Positions 41,283-49,389 of a stretch of 64,000 nucleotides of DNA are shown here, piece after piece. Source of the DNA: Phytohabitans houttuyneae (GTDB lineage Bacteria > Actinomycetota > Actinomycetes > Mycobacteriales > Micromonosporaceae); NCBI RefSeq assembly GCF_011764425.1, contig NZ_BLPF01000004.1, forward strand, positions 1,066,001-1,130,000, given 5' to 3'. Within the stretch, counting starts at the first letter, position 1, and each line of letters begins with the position of its first letter. Position numbers and translations under genes: made by a program. The notes beneath the pieces were generated by a model. That model made no database searches. It was not told the origin of the DNA and saw only the letters and a list, made by a program, of their open reading frames with translations.

Positions 41283-44162
41283 ATGCTCGATCTCGTGACC
41301 GCCCGAGCCACAAGTTCCGTCCTCGTGGGTCGCGACGCCGATCTCGCGGCGCTGCGCGACGCGCTCAAGCGTGCCCGCGGCGACGAGTCCACGACGGTGC
41401 TGCTCGGCGGCGAAGCGGGGGTCGGCAAGACCCGCCTCGTCGAGGAGTTCCGGCGGCACGCTCTCGACGAGGGCGTCCGCGTGCTCACCGGCCAGTGCCT
41501 CGAGCTGGGCGAGGAGGGCCTGCCCTTCGCGCCTTTCGTGGCGGCGCTGCGCGACCTGCTCCGGCGGGACGGGCCGGCCGCGTTCGACGGGCACGAGCAC
41601 GAGTTCGCCCGGCTGCTGCCGGAGCTCGGCCCGGCCGGGCCCGAGGGCCTTGTCGACGCCAACCGGGGATACCTTTTCGAGCTGGTCGCCGGCCTCTTCG
41701 GGCGGCTGGTCCGGGAGCGGCCGCTGGTCCTCATCATCGAGGACCTGCACTGGGCCGACCGGTCCACCCGCGACCTCATCGGCTTTCTGATCCGGTCGGC
41801 CCGCACCGCGCAGGCCCTGATGATCTGCACGTTCCGCTCCGACGAGCTGCACCGGGGCCACCCGCTGCGGTCCTTCCTCGCCGAGCTGGACCGGGCCAGG
41901 GGCGTCGAGCGCATCGACCTCGACCGCCTCGACCGCGACGGCACGATGGAGATCCTGGCCGACCTACTCGGCGCCGAGCCTCGCCCGGCCCTTGTCGACA
42001 ACGTCTACAACCGGTCCCAGGGCAACCCGTTCTTCGTGGAGGAGCTGGCGGTCTCCAGCGACCCCGACGGCTGCCGCGACCTGCCCGACACCCTCCGCGA
42101 TCTGCTGCTGGCCCGCATCGACCGGCTGCCCGACGCGGCGCAGCGGGTGCTCCGGCTGGCCGCCGCCGGTGGCAACAGGATCGGCCACGACCTGCTCGTC
42201 CAGGTCGCCGAGGTGCCCGACCACCAGCTCGAAGACGCGCTCCGCACCGCGGTCGCCGCCCAGCTGCTGGTCGCCGGCGCCGACGGGGGATATGAGTTTC
42301 GCCACGCGCTGGTCCGCGAGGCCGTCCACGAGGACGCGCTGCCCGGCGAGCGGGCGCGGCTGCACGCGCGGTATGCGGCGGCCATCGAGGGCCGGCCCCA
42401 GCTCGTCGGCGCCGACCGCGCGCCGGCCGAGATCGCCCACCACTGGTATGCGGCGCACGACCACCCCCGCGCGCTGACCTCCGCCTTGGCCGCGGCGACG
42501 GCGGCCGGCAAGCGGTACGCGTACGCGGAGAAGAGCCGGCTGCTCGAGCGCGTGCTGGAGCTGTGGGAGCAGGTGCCCGACGCCGCCGACCGGCTCGGCA
42601 TGGACCACCTCGCGCTGCTGGAGGAGACGCTGCTCGCGGCTTCCACCGCGGGTGACTACATGCGCGCGATGAGCCTCACCCGCGCCGCGCTCGCCGAGAT
42701 CGACCGGGACGCCGAGCCGCTGCGCGCCGCCCGCATGCTGGAGCGTCGCGGCCGCCTGATGCGGGTGCTGGGCAAGAGCGACGGCGCCACCGAGCTGCGC
42801 AGTGCGTACGAGCTGGCCCGCGACGTGCCCAATACGCCCGAGCGCGTCAAGATCCTCGCCAACGTCGCCACCCACCTCGGCAAGGTCGGCATCGACGAGG
42901 GCGCGCGCATCGCCCGCGAGGCGATGGCCGATGCCGATGTGCTCGGCGAGCCGGCCGCCCAGGTGGCGGCGACACTCGCCTTCGGCCGGGTGTGCACCAA
43001 CGAGATCTCCGCCGAGGCCGGGCTTGTCCAGCTGCGCAAGGCCGAGGAGCTGGCCCGCCGCACCGGCGACGTGCCGCAGCTCGTCCACGCACTGGTCAAC
43101 CTCTCCGACGCGCTGTTCGAGATCGGGCAGTACACGGAGTCGGCCCGCAACGCCGCCGACGGCACGGTCGAGGCGAAACGAGTCGGGATCAGCCGCTCGA
43201 CCGGCGCGTTCCTGCTGTCCAACCACGCCGAGGCGCTCTTCGCGCTGGGCCGGTGGGACGAGGCCGACGCGCTCTGCGCCGAGACCGCGCGGATCGACCC
43301 GCCCGGCACGCTCGGCCTGCACTGGCTGCAGATCCGCGCCCAGCTGCGGCTGGCCCGCGCCCACCCGGGCGCCGACGAGCTCGTGACGCGGGCGTTGAGC
43401 TTCCTCGGCCGGCCCTACCTGGAGCACCAGCTCGCGATGCCGCTGCACCAGCTGCGGATCGAGTCCGCCCTCCAGCGCGGCGACCTCGCCGGCGCCGTCG
43501 AGGCGGCGACGATCGCGACCGCACTGCCGCGCATCGAGGAGTTCCCGCGCTACCTGTGGCCGCTGCTTGCCTCGGCCGCCAAGGCCGCCGTCCTGGGCGC
43601 TGACGAGGAGCTGGCCGAGCGGATCCGCGCGGCGACTGTGGGGCTCACCGCGGAGCATCCGGCCCAGCGGGCCAGTGCCGCGCAGCTCCGCGCCACCTTC
43701 GCCACCGGGCCCGACGCGCTGCCCGCCTGGCAGGAGGCGGTGGCGGCCTGGCGGGCCGACGGCCAGCCGTACCCGCTGGCGCGCGCCCTGCTCAGCCTCG
43801 CCGAGGCCGCCGCGGCGGCGGGCGACCGCGGGCTCGTCGGCGAGGCGGTCGAGGAGGCCTGCTGCATCGCCGAGGACCTCCGCGCCGCCCCGCTACGCGA
43901 GGAGCTGGACACCCTCGCCCGGCGCGTCGGGCTGCGGGTGTCCAGCCGCTCTGCGCTCGACGAGCCCGAGCTGTTGACGGTGCGGGAGCAGGAGGTGCTG
44001 CGCCTTGTCGCCGAGGGGTTGAGCAACCGGCGGATCGCCGAGCAGCTCTACATCTCGCCGAAGACGGCCAGCGTCCACGTCTCCCGCATCATTGCCAAGC
44101 TCGCCGTGGCCAACCGGGTGGAGGCGGCTGCGGTCGCCCACCGGCTGGGGCTGCTGGAGTAG
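41283..44162 (+). CDS. LuxR-family regulator with AAA ATPase domain (LAL type)
   Basis: A 959-residue regulator. An N-terminal AAA_16 ATPase has Walker A LLGGEAGVGKTRLV (about residue 40-53) and Walker B VLIIEDLHWADRSTRDL (about 151-167). A long helical TPR-like middle spans about 350-870. The C-terminal LuxR HTH is LTVREQEVLRLVAEGLSNRRIAEQLYISPKTASVHVSRIIAKL at about 895-940. LAL proteins activate metabolic or antibiotic genes on binding ATP and an inducer. The likely start is the ATG at 41283 behind GGAAGGG; an ATG 18 nt upstream lacks a good ribosome site. Its target is unknown; the convergent peroxidase lies 5 bp beyond its stop. Confidence 0.92.
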   Translation: MLDLVTARATSSVLVGRDADLAALRDALKRARGDESTTVLLGGEAGVGKTRLVEEFRRHALDEGVRVLTGQCLELGEEGLPFAPFVAALRDLLRRDGPAAFDGHEHEFARLLPELGPAGPEGLVDANRGYLFELVAGLFGRLVRERPLVLIIEDLHWADRSTRDLIGFLIRSARTAQALMICTFRSDELHRGHPLRSFLAELDRARGVERIDLDRLDRDGTMEILADLLGAEPRPALVDNVYNRSQGNPFFVEELAVSSDPDGCRDLPDTLRDLLLARIDRLPDAAQRVLRLAAAGGNRIGHDLLVQVAEVPDHQLEDALRTAVAAQLLVAGADGGYEFRHALVREAVHEDALPGERARLHARYAAAIEGRPQLVGADRAPAEIAHHWYAAHDHPRALTSALAAATAAGKRYAYAEKSRLLERVLELWEQVPDAADRLGMDHLALLEETLLAASTAGDYMRAMSLTRAALAEIDRDAEPLRAARMLERRGRLMRVLGKSDGATELRSAYELARDVPNTPERVKILANVATHLGKVGIDEGARIAREAMADADVLGEPAAQVAATLAFGRVCTNEISAEAGLVQLRKAEELARRTGDVPQLVHALVNLSDALFEIGQYTESARNAADGTVEAKRVGISRSTGAFLLSNHAEALFALGRWDEADALCAETARIDPPGTLGLHWLQIRAQLRLARAHPGADELVTRALSFLGRPYLEHQLAMPLHQLRIESALQRGDLAGAVEAATIATALPRIEEFPRYLWPLLASAAKAAVLGADEELAERIRAATVGLTAEHPAQRASAAQLRATFATGPDALPAWQEAVAAWRADGQPYPLARALLSLAEAAAAAGDRGLVGEAVEEACCIAEDLRAAPLREELDTLARRVGLRVSSRSALDEPELLTVREQEVLRLVAEGLSNRRIAEQLYISPKTASVHVSRIIAKLAVANRVEAAAVAHRLGLLE

Positions 44163-44167
44163 CGCGG

Positions 44168-45682
44168 TTACTGACCGCGGCTCGCCGGATCCACCCGCGC
44201 CCAGCGCAGCAGGTCCGTCATGCCGAAGGTCCCCGCGCGCTGCGCCGGCAGCGTGGGCCGCCAGCCCGCTCCGGCCGCCCGCAGGTACGAGCGCGGGTCG
44301 AGCTGGAGCAGCCCGATGAACACCTCGCCGACGATCCGGGCGCCCGCCGGGCCGAGCACGATCCCGTCGCCTATCAGCTCGGCCTCGGCGAGCACGTAGT
44401 ACCACAGTGGACTGTTGTTCTCCATGCCGTACGGGGCCAGTTCGTTGAGCGTCAGCGCGCCCCAACCCATGGCGTTCGCAACCCGCTGGCCCGACGGAAG
44501 GCTCCAGGTGAGGTGGCGCAGGAGGTTGCGCTGCGGGAGCGAGGTCGGCGGCTCACCGCTCGCGATCGCGCCCAACGGAAGGTTGAACAGCGGGGTCGAA
44601 ATGTTCCGGTCGATGCGCTTGTTCGGCCGCACCTGCCCGTCGCCGAAGTTGAAGAACGTCTGCCAGCCGATGAACCGGCGCCGCGCCCGCCGCCCTCCGC
44701 GCAGGTCGACGGGGTCGGCCTGGCCCTCGCCGGCCGGGTCGAAGATGAAGCCGAAGAACGGGCTGCCGTCCGCGTTGCCGGCCAGGTTCACCCGGTAAGA
44801 GGGGCGGACCATGCTGTGGCCGAAGCGGTACGCGGCGCCCTGGAACTCCACCGGGATGAACGCCGGTCCCGGCTCCGGGCGGTAGAACCGCCGCCCGTGG
44901 GCGAGGATGTCCTGCGTGATGCCGTGGCCGGAGACCTGCGGCAGAAACTCGTTCACGATGATCCACTGGTAGTGCCACGTGATCAGTTGGCGGGCCCGCT
45001 CGAAGAGGTTGTTGGACGGCACGCCCTGGCCGCGCAGGAGGTCGACCGCCCGGTTGTGGGCAAGGATGAACGCCGCCTGCAGGCCGGAGATGATGACGTT
45101 CTCGTCGTTGCGGGGGTCGGAGATGATCGCGGTGCCGTTAGACGCGCGCGGCACGTCCTCGAACCTGCCGCCCGACTCGATCCGCAGCTTGATCCGGTCC
45201 GACTCGTAGAGTGCCGGGCTCACCACCGGGCCCCCGCCGTACACGGAGTCGAGGTCGAGCGCCGGCGTGCGGGTGTTCGTCGTGGACTCGGGAGGCGTCG
45301 GTACCGCCAGTCGGGACGTCGTGTCGAAGGTCATGTCGTGGTCGAGGAACTGCCCGAAGAACGTCGTACCCGCGGTGTGGAACGGGTTGTCGCGGTTGCG
45401 CGGGCTCAGCTCCGGATTGGTGATGAGCCGGATCGGCCCCTCGTTCAACGGGTCGCGGGCGTCCAGCAGACCGCCCGGCCGGCCGATGTCGGTGAGCGCC
45501 GTCCGGCTACGGCTGTCGGCGGCGACGAAGGGAGGTAGGCCCGGGAACATCCGCCCGAACCGGTCAGCCGGCGTGGCCGCGGCGGCGGGCTGCTCGGCGA
45601 GTGTGGCCCCACCGGCAACCGCGCCCGCCGCGGTCGCGCCGACGCCTGAGATGAACGTGCGTCGAGAGAGTGTGCTGCCCAT
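44168..45682 (-). CDS. Tat-exported animal-type haem peroxidase
   Basis: A 504-residue member of the peroxidase-cyclooxygenase superfamily (peroxidasin/bacterial peroxicin type). The leader SRRTFISGVGATAAGAVAGG is a Tat signal. The distal His115-Asp116 lies in FGQFLDHDMTFD, Ca-site-type residues in TPALDLDSVYGGG, and the proximal His289 in YRFGHSMVRPSYR. FNLPLGAIASGEPPTSLPQRNLLRHLTW matches the conserved downstream region. It should oxidise halides or organic substrates with peroxide outside the cytoplasm; the substrate is unknown. An approximate AGGAAAGTTTC palindrome lies 57 bp upstream. Confidence 0.93.
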   Translation of the reverse strand: MGSTLSRRTFISGVGATAAGAVAGGATLAEQPAAAATPADRFGRMFPGLPPFVAADSRSRTALTDIGRPGGLLDARDPLNEGPIRLITNPELSPRNRDNPFHTAGTTFFGQFLDHDMTFDTTSRLAVPTPPESTTNTRTPALDLDSVYGGGPVVSPALYESDRIKLRIESGGRFEDVPRASNGTAIISDPRNDENVIISGLQAAFILAHNRAVDLLRGQGVPSNNLFERARQLITWHYQWIIVNEFLPQVSGHGITQDILAHGRRFYRPEPGPAFIPVEFQGAAYRFGHSMVRPSYRVNLAGNADGSPFFGFIFDPAGEGQADPVDLRGGRRARRRFIGWQTFFNFGDGQVRPNKRIDRNISTPLFNLPLGAIASGEPPTSLPQRNLLRHLTWSLPSGQRVANAMGWGALTLNELAPYGMENNSPLWYYVLAEAELIGDGIVLGPAGARIVGEVFIGLLQLDPRSYLRAAGAGWRPTLPAQRAGTFGMTDLLRWARVDPASRGQ

Positions 45683-45738
45683 GGCTGCAGATCGTGGAAC
45701 AGTTCAAGCCTGCGGGAGCCCACCCCCAAGGGCATTTT

Positions 45739-45754
45739 TTAGGAAAGTTTCTTA
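45739..45754 (-). promoter_or_regulatory. Candidate operator upstream of the peroxidase gene
   Basis: TTAGGAAAGTTTCTTA is a near-palindrome (one mismatched pair), 57 nt before the peroxidase ATG. From general knowledge, AGGAAAGTTTCCT-like palindromes are frequently seen upstream of secreted-enzyme genes in actinomycetes; the cognate regulator is not identified here. Confidence 0.4.
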
Positions 45755-45775
45755 TCCGAAAACTTGCGATAGCTG

Positions 45776-46099
45776 TCAGCTCGCGACGCTGCGCTCCAGG
45801 TAGTACCGGCGGCACGCCACCGCCTCGCCGTCCGCACGCGCCGCCTGGGGCACCACGTCGGGCACGGAGATGTTCGCGTCCACGTGCGCGAGGCTCACCC
45901 GCCAGCCCTGCTGCCCGGCCCAGTTGAAGGCTGCGATGTCCGACGGCACCGGCGTGCGGATGGTGTCGGTGTTGACCGGGACGATGACCGCGACGAGCGA
46001 GTGCTCGACGGTCACCTTGTCCTCCCGGAAGATGCGCGACTCACGCACCTCCTTCTTGAGCTTCACCAGGTACAGGGCCGCGTACTCCCACTTCTCCAT
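45776..46099 (-). CDS. Small DUF4177-like protein of unknown function
   Basis: A 107-residue soluble protein starting MEKWEYAALYLVKLKKEV, containing VTVEHSLVAVIVPV and FNWAGQQGWRVSLAHVD, and ending CRRYYLERSV. The W-E-Y start, the N-x-x-G-x-x-G-W-R-V turn and the aromatic C-terminal strand fit the small DUF4177-type fold, whose function is unknown. GGGAGG 6 nt before the ATG fixes the start. It reads toward the peroxidase gene, 93 bp away on the same strand, and may be co-expressed with it. Confidence 0.7.
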   Translation of the reverse strand: MEKWEYAALYLVKLKKEVRESRIFREDKVTVEHSLVAVIVPVNTDTIRTPVPSDIAAFNWAGQQGWRVSLAHVDANISVPDVVPQAARADGEAVACRRYYLERSVAS

Positions 46100-46719
46100 C
46101 GCCTACCTCCCGGCCGCGGTGCCCTCATTCTCGCTTCGCGACGGGTCGTTTCTTGAAACAGGGCCTACTCCAAGGGGTGGCCGCGACGGGCTCTCGACCT
46201 GGGCGCTGTGTTTGGCCGGATGGTCGGTTCGGCGTTGGTCGCGCGCGGGCTGGACGATCTGTTTTCAGGGCGATGCGCCACCCGAGTCCTTGATCCTGCG
46301 CAGCCGGTCCGTCCGCACTCCGACCCCAGCCAACCCGCACCGATTAAGGCCGCAGTCTGGATGCTTTGCCTGCTTCCAGATCTGGAGAGCTTTTGGGGTC
46401 GAGGTGGGCGAATCCGTCCACAACCGAGCGGGGTGTCGCCGTGCCGATGCCGATCTGGGAAACGCGGGGATAAACAACGGTCTGGACCACACTGGTTCCT
46501 TGATCGGTGTCAACAAGGCCTCCACAGAGCAGATCGTGGTCGTTTGCTGCCCCTGTCCTGTCTCCCGCCCGTGCTTCTGCAGATCTTTCGAGGCGGGAGT
46601 GCCCCAGTCCGTCCACAGTTCGGCGCCGTCGTCGCGGTGTGTGACTGTCGATCAGGTGCAGGCGGTGTGAGCTTGGAATCTTGGTGAGTTTGCGCGCCAT
46701 TTCGACGCTAACTTGCCAA

Positions 46720-46927
46720 GATCTGCGGGAGCGGGCTCCTGGGTTGAGCTGGGCGACCGCGGAGGGTGAGGCGGCAACCGGGGGCACAGCGGCAGCTCAC
46801 ATCAAGGCTCACCCTGACCGCGAAAGCACTCCAGACGACGAAAACTCCGAAAGTCGAGAGCACAAACTTCCCCTAGATCTGCGGAGCAGGCTCTTGGGGT
46901 GAGCTGGGCGACAGCGGAGGGTGAGGC
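46720..46927 (+). repeat. Direct repeat pair within the 46-kb gap
   Basis: Two ~52-bp copies (46720-46772, 46876-46927) start GATCTGCGG, share GAGCTGGGCGA and end GCGGAGGGTGAGGC. They are separated by ~103 bp of unrelated, less GC-rich sequence. The second runs directly into a shortened module A copy. Confidence 0.7.
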
Positions 46928-46970
46928 CGCGGGAGCAACGGTCTGGACCACCGCGGACATCGCGGTAGCC
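46923..46970 (+). repeat. Dispersed intergenic repeat, module A (shortened copy)
   Basis: GAGGCCGCGGGA then GCAACGGTCTGGACCACCGCGGACATCGCGGTAGCC. It matches both ends of the 100-bp core at 19666 and 60881 with the central ~45-50 bp missing. It lies 23 bp beyond the 3' end of the MetE-like gene. Confidence 0.75.
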
Positions 46971-46992
46971 CAAATCCATTGGATTAGATCCT

Positions 46993-48057
46993 TTAGGTCC
47001 CGAGGGCCTCGCTGGCCAGCGCGGTGCCTTCGATCCGCGCGCGCACCTTGGCGAAGGCGACGTCCCGGGACGTGGAGGTGTCGTCGCCGAACGGGGCGAA
47101 CCCGCAGTCGTCGCAGGTGCCCAGCCGGTCCGGCGGAAGGTGCTCGGCGGCCCGGAGCACGCGGTCGCGCACCAGCGCCGGCGACTCCACGACAGGGTCG
47201 ATCGGGTCGGTCACGCCGACGAAGACGCGCTGGTCCGGCCGCAGGTGGGTGGCGATGGCGGCGAGCACCCGGTCGGGGTCGGGCTCGCTGGCGAGCTGCA
47301 CGTAGAAGACGCCCGCGTGGATGGCGAACAGGTGGGGCAGCAGGGCGGTGTAGTCCACGTCGAGGCTGTGCGTGGAGTCCTGGTCGCCGCCGGGGCAGGT
47401 GTGTACGCCGATGCGGGCGCGTTCGACCTCGGTGAAGCGGTCGAGCACCCGGTTGTTGAGCGCGACGAAGGACTCCAGCACGCCGCCGGACGGGTCGAGC
47501 TTGATGGAGAGCCGCCCCTCGGTGAAGTCGAGCTGGACGGTGTGGGCGCCCGCGTCGAGCGCGCCGCGGATGTCGGCCTCCGCCTCGTCGACGAGGTCGT
47601 CGAGGAACTCGTCCCGGCTGTAGCCGGCGATGCCGTCCTGCGGGTAGAGCAGGCTCAGTGCCGACGGCGCGATGACCGCCTGCTTCACCGGCACCGTGGC
47701 GTGCCTGCGCGCGGCCCGCAGGTAGTCGCCGCAGTGTGCCGCGTAGCGGAAGGGGCCCGCGGCCAGCCTGGGCAGCTGGCGGGTGTGTCCGTCGGCGAAG
47801 GGGATGACGGCGCCGTCCGGTGCCAGGTTGTCGAGCCCGGCGAGGGGGTAGGTCACGAAGGACGGCTTGGTCTGCTCGCCATCCGTGACAACCGGGGAGC
47901 CGAGGGACTCCAGTGTCCCGATGGTGTCGCGCAGCGCCTCGTCGTACAGGCCGTCCAGCGAGCTTTTGTCGATGCGGCCGGCCGCGTGGTCGGCGATGCC
48001 GGCGAGGAGGGCGGGGGATCGAGGGATGCTTCCGATGGGTTCCGTCGGGAGGCTCAT
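46993..48057 (-). CDS. Cobalamin-independent methionine synthase (MetE C-terminal)-like protein
   Basis: A 354-residue UROD/MetE-like TIM barrel, about half of full-length MetE and equivalent to its C-terminal catalytic domain. Zinc-site residues are recognisable in VHTCPGGD (His/Cys) and TCDDCGFAPF (Cys); SPVVTDGEQ and AHTVQLDFTEGRLS match substrate regions. Without the N-terminal half it may be a core-MetE-type methyltransferase using a donor other than methyl-THF-polyglutamate. The ATG at 48057 follows a TAGATT -10 hexamer by 7 nt, so the mRNA is probably leaderless. The upstream gene is lipA, 83 bp away on the same strand. Confidence 0.85.
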   Translation of the reverse strand: MSLPTEPIGSIPRSPALLAGIADHAAGRIDKSSLDGLYDEALRDTIGTLESLGSPVVTDGEQTKPSFVTYPLAGLDNLAPDGAVIPFADGHTRQLPRLAAGPFRYAAHCGDYLRAARRHATVPVKQAVIAPSALSLLYPQDGIAGYSRDEFLDDLVDEAEADIRGALDAGAHTVQLDFTEGRLSIKLDPSGGVLESFVALNNRVLDRFTEVERARIGVHTCPGGDQDSTHSLDVDYTALLPHLFAIHAGVFYVQLASEPDPDRVLAAIATHLRPDQRVFVGVTDPIDPVVESPALVRDRVLRAAEHLPPDRLGTCDDCGFAPFGDDTSTSRDVAFAKVRARIEGTALASEALGT

Positions 48058-48140
48058 GGCCGCGAATCTAGGGGACGGATGGGAATCGATCAATGCATTC
48101 CGTCCGCGATTCACTCCTGACGGTTACCGCCGGACGCGGC

Positions 48141-49067
48141 TCAGGCGGCGCGGGCGTCCAGTGCCTGCTGGTAGAGGCGACCGGCGCGGTACGAGGAGCG
48201 GACCAGCGGACCGCTCATGACGCCGGCGAAGCCGATCTGCTCGGCCTCCTCCTTCAGCTCCACGAACTCCTCCGGCTTGACCCACCGCTCCACCGGGTGG
48301 TGGCGGGGCGTGGGCCGCAGGTACTGCGTGATGGTCACCAGCTCGCAACCGGCGGCGTGGAGGTCGCGCAGGGCCTGGGAGATCTCGTGGCGCTCCTCGC
48401 CGAGGCCGAGGATCAGGTTGGACTTCGTCACCAGGCCGTCGGCGCGGGCGCGGGTGAGCACGTCGAGCGAACGCTCGTAGCGGAAGGCCGGGCGGATCCG
48501 CTTGAAGATGCGCGGCACCGTCTCGACGTTGTGCGCGAGCACCTCGGGCCGGGCGTCGAAGACCTCGCCGAGCTGGACGGGGTCGCCGTTGAAGTCGGGG
48601 ATCAGCAGCTCGACGCCGCAGCCGGGCTGGAGCTTGTGGATCTGGCGGACCGTCTCCGCGTAGAGCCAGGCGCCGCCGTCCGGAAGGTCGTCGCGCGCCA
48701 CGCCGGTGACCGTCGCGTAGCGCAGGCCCATCGTGGCGACCGACTCGCCGACGCGGCGCGGCTCGTCGGCGTCGAACTCAGCCGGCTTGCCCGTGTCGAT
48801 CTGGCAGAAGTCGCACCGCCGGGTGCACTGATCGCCGCCGATGAGGAAGGTGGCCTCGCGGTCTTCCCAACACTCGTAGATGTTGGGGCAGCCGGCCTCC
48901 TGACAGACGGTGTGCAAGCCTTCACGCTGAACCAGGCCACGAAGCTCGGTGTACTCCGGGCCCATCTTGGCCTTGACCTTGATCCACGGCGGCTTGCGCT
49001 CGATCGGCGTCTCGGCGTTGCGCGCCTCGATGCGCAGCAGGCGCCGTCCCTCTGGAGCGATGGTCAC
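48141..49067 (-). CDS. lipA: Lipoyl synthase
   Basis: A radical-SAM enzyme that inserts sulphur at C6 and C8 of protein-bound octanoyl groups, using two 4Fe-4S clusters. The auxiliary cluster motif is [12 protein letters not shown] and the radical-SAM motif [18 protein letters not shown] and the C-terminal [11 protein letters not shown] (Ser ligand region) also match. The chosen 308-residue protein starts at the GTG at 49067, 7 nt after a TAGGCT -10 hexamer (leaderless); the longer frame to 49148 lacks family similarity. The targets would include the two-lipoyl-domain E2 encoded at 57 kb. Confidence 0.96.
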   Translation of the reverse strand: MTIAPEGRRLLRIEARNAETPIERKPPWIKVKAKMGPEYTELRGLVQREGLHTVCQEAGCPNIYECWEDREATFLIGGDQCTRRCDFCQIDTGKPAEFDADEPRRVGESVATMGLRYATVTGVARDDLPDGGAWLYAETVRQIHKLQPGCGVELLIPDFNGDPVQLGEVFDARPEVLAHNVETVPRIFKRIRPAFRYERSLDVLTRARADGLVTKSNLILGLGEERHEISQALRDLHAAGCELVTITQYLRPTPRHHPVERWVKPEEFVELKEEAEQIGFAGVMSGPLVRSSYRAGRLYQQALDARAA

Positions 49068-49172
49068 AGATCTGAGCCTACGCTCGCTGTGGTCGCGCAT
49101 GAACATTAGGCGACGAGCCTCACCCTCCCTTAATGTGATGCCTACCACCGGTTTGTCCTGCTAGCGTGGCCG

Positions 49173-49389
49173 CAGCGACGACGACGGAACCAAGTACCGC
49201 CCCGATTCCGCCGGCCGAGAGAGCCACCAGCGGCTGTGACGGTGGCCCGGCGCCGGGGTGCGAAGACACTCCCGAGTCGCTGACGAATGAGGCCCCTCCC
49301 GGGGGCGAAGGCGCGGTGGCACCGCGAGTTCCCGACTCGCCCGCGCCCCATCGGGATCGCGTTGCGCGATGACGAGGAGGTGCCCGATG
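49173..49389 (+). ncRNA. T-box leader (tRNA-Asp-responsive, translational) of aspS2
   Basis: The 320-bp gap before aspS2 holds an almost complete T-box. The Stem I base is CAGCGAC (49173-49179) / GTCGCTG (49276-49282), with AGTA and AGAGA-type bulge motifs inside and a candidate specifier GAC (Asp) at 49265-49267. The T-box sequence GGTGGCACCGCG is at 49315-49326, with TGGC (49317-49320) suited to tRNA ...G73CCA. Downstream, CATCGGG (49349-49355) pairs with CCCGATG (49383-49389), burying the AGGAGG and the ATG start. Uncharged tRNA-Asp should release the start site. A TAGCGT -10 lies at 49162. Confidence 0.85.

Larger units (their letters stand above)
46100..46992. other. 893-bp non-coding gap filled with repeat fragments
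   Basis: There is no supported gene. It contains a module shared with the 19.5-kb gap (46398-46460: GTCCACAACCGAGCGGGGTG, GCCGATGCCGATCTG). It also has two copies of an internal direct repeat (46720-46772 and 46876-46927: GATCTGCGG...GAGCTGGGCGA(C)...GCGGAGGGTGAGGC) and a shortened module A copy. Stretches of lower GC (about 46800-46880) differ from the flanks. No transposase remnant is recognisable. Confidence 0.6.

Noticed and set aside
46681-46902. 73-codon open frame in the 46-kb gap
   Set aside because: It spans the direct repeats, has no ribosome site and no recognisable protein character, and is best explained as chance coding in repeat DNA.
48058-48140. Cobalamin riboswitch or other leader before the MetE-like gene
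   Set aside because: A TAGATT hexamer lies 7 nt before the ATG, implying a leaderless mRNA, and the 83-bp gap has no B12-box sequence.
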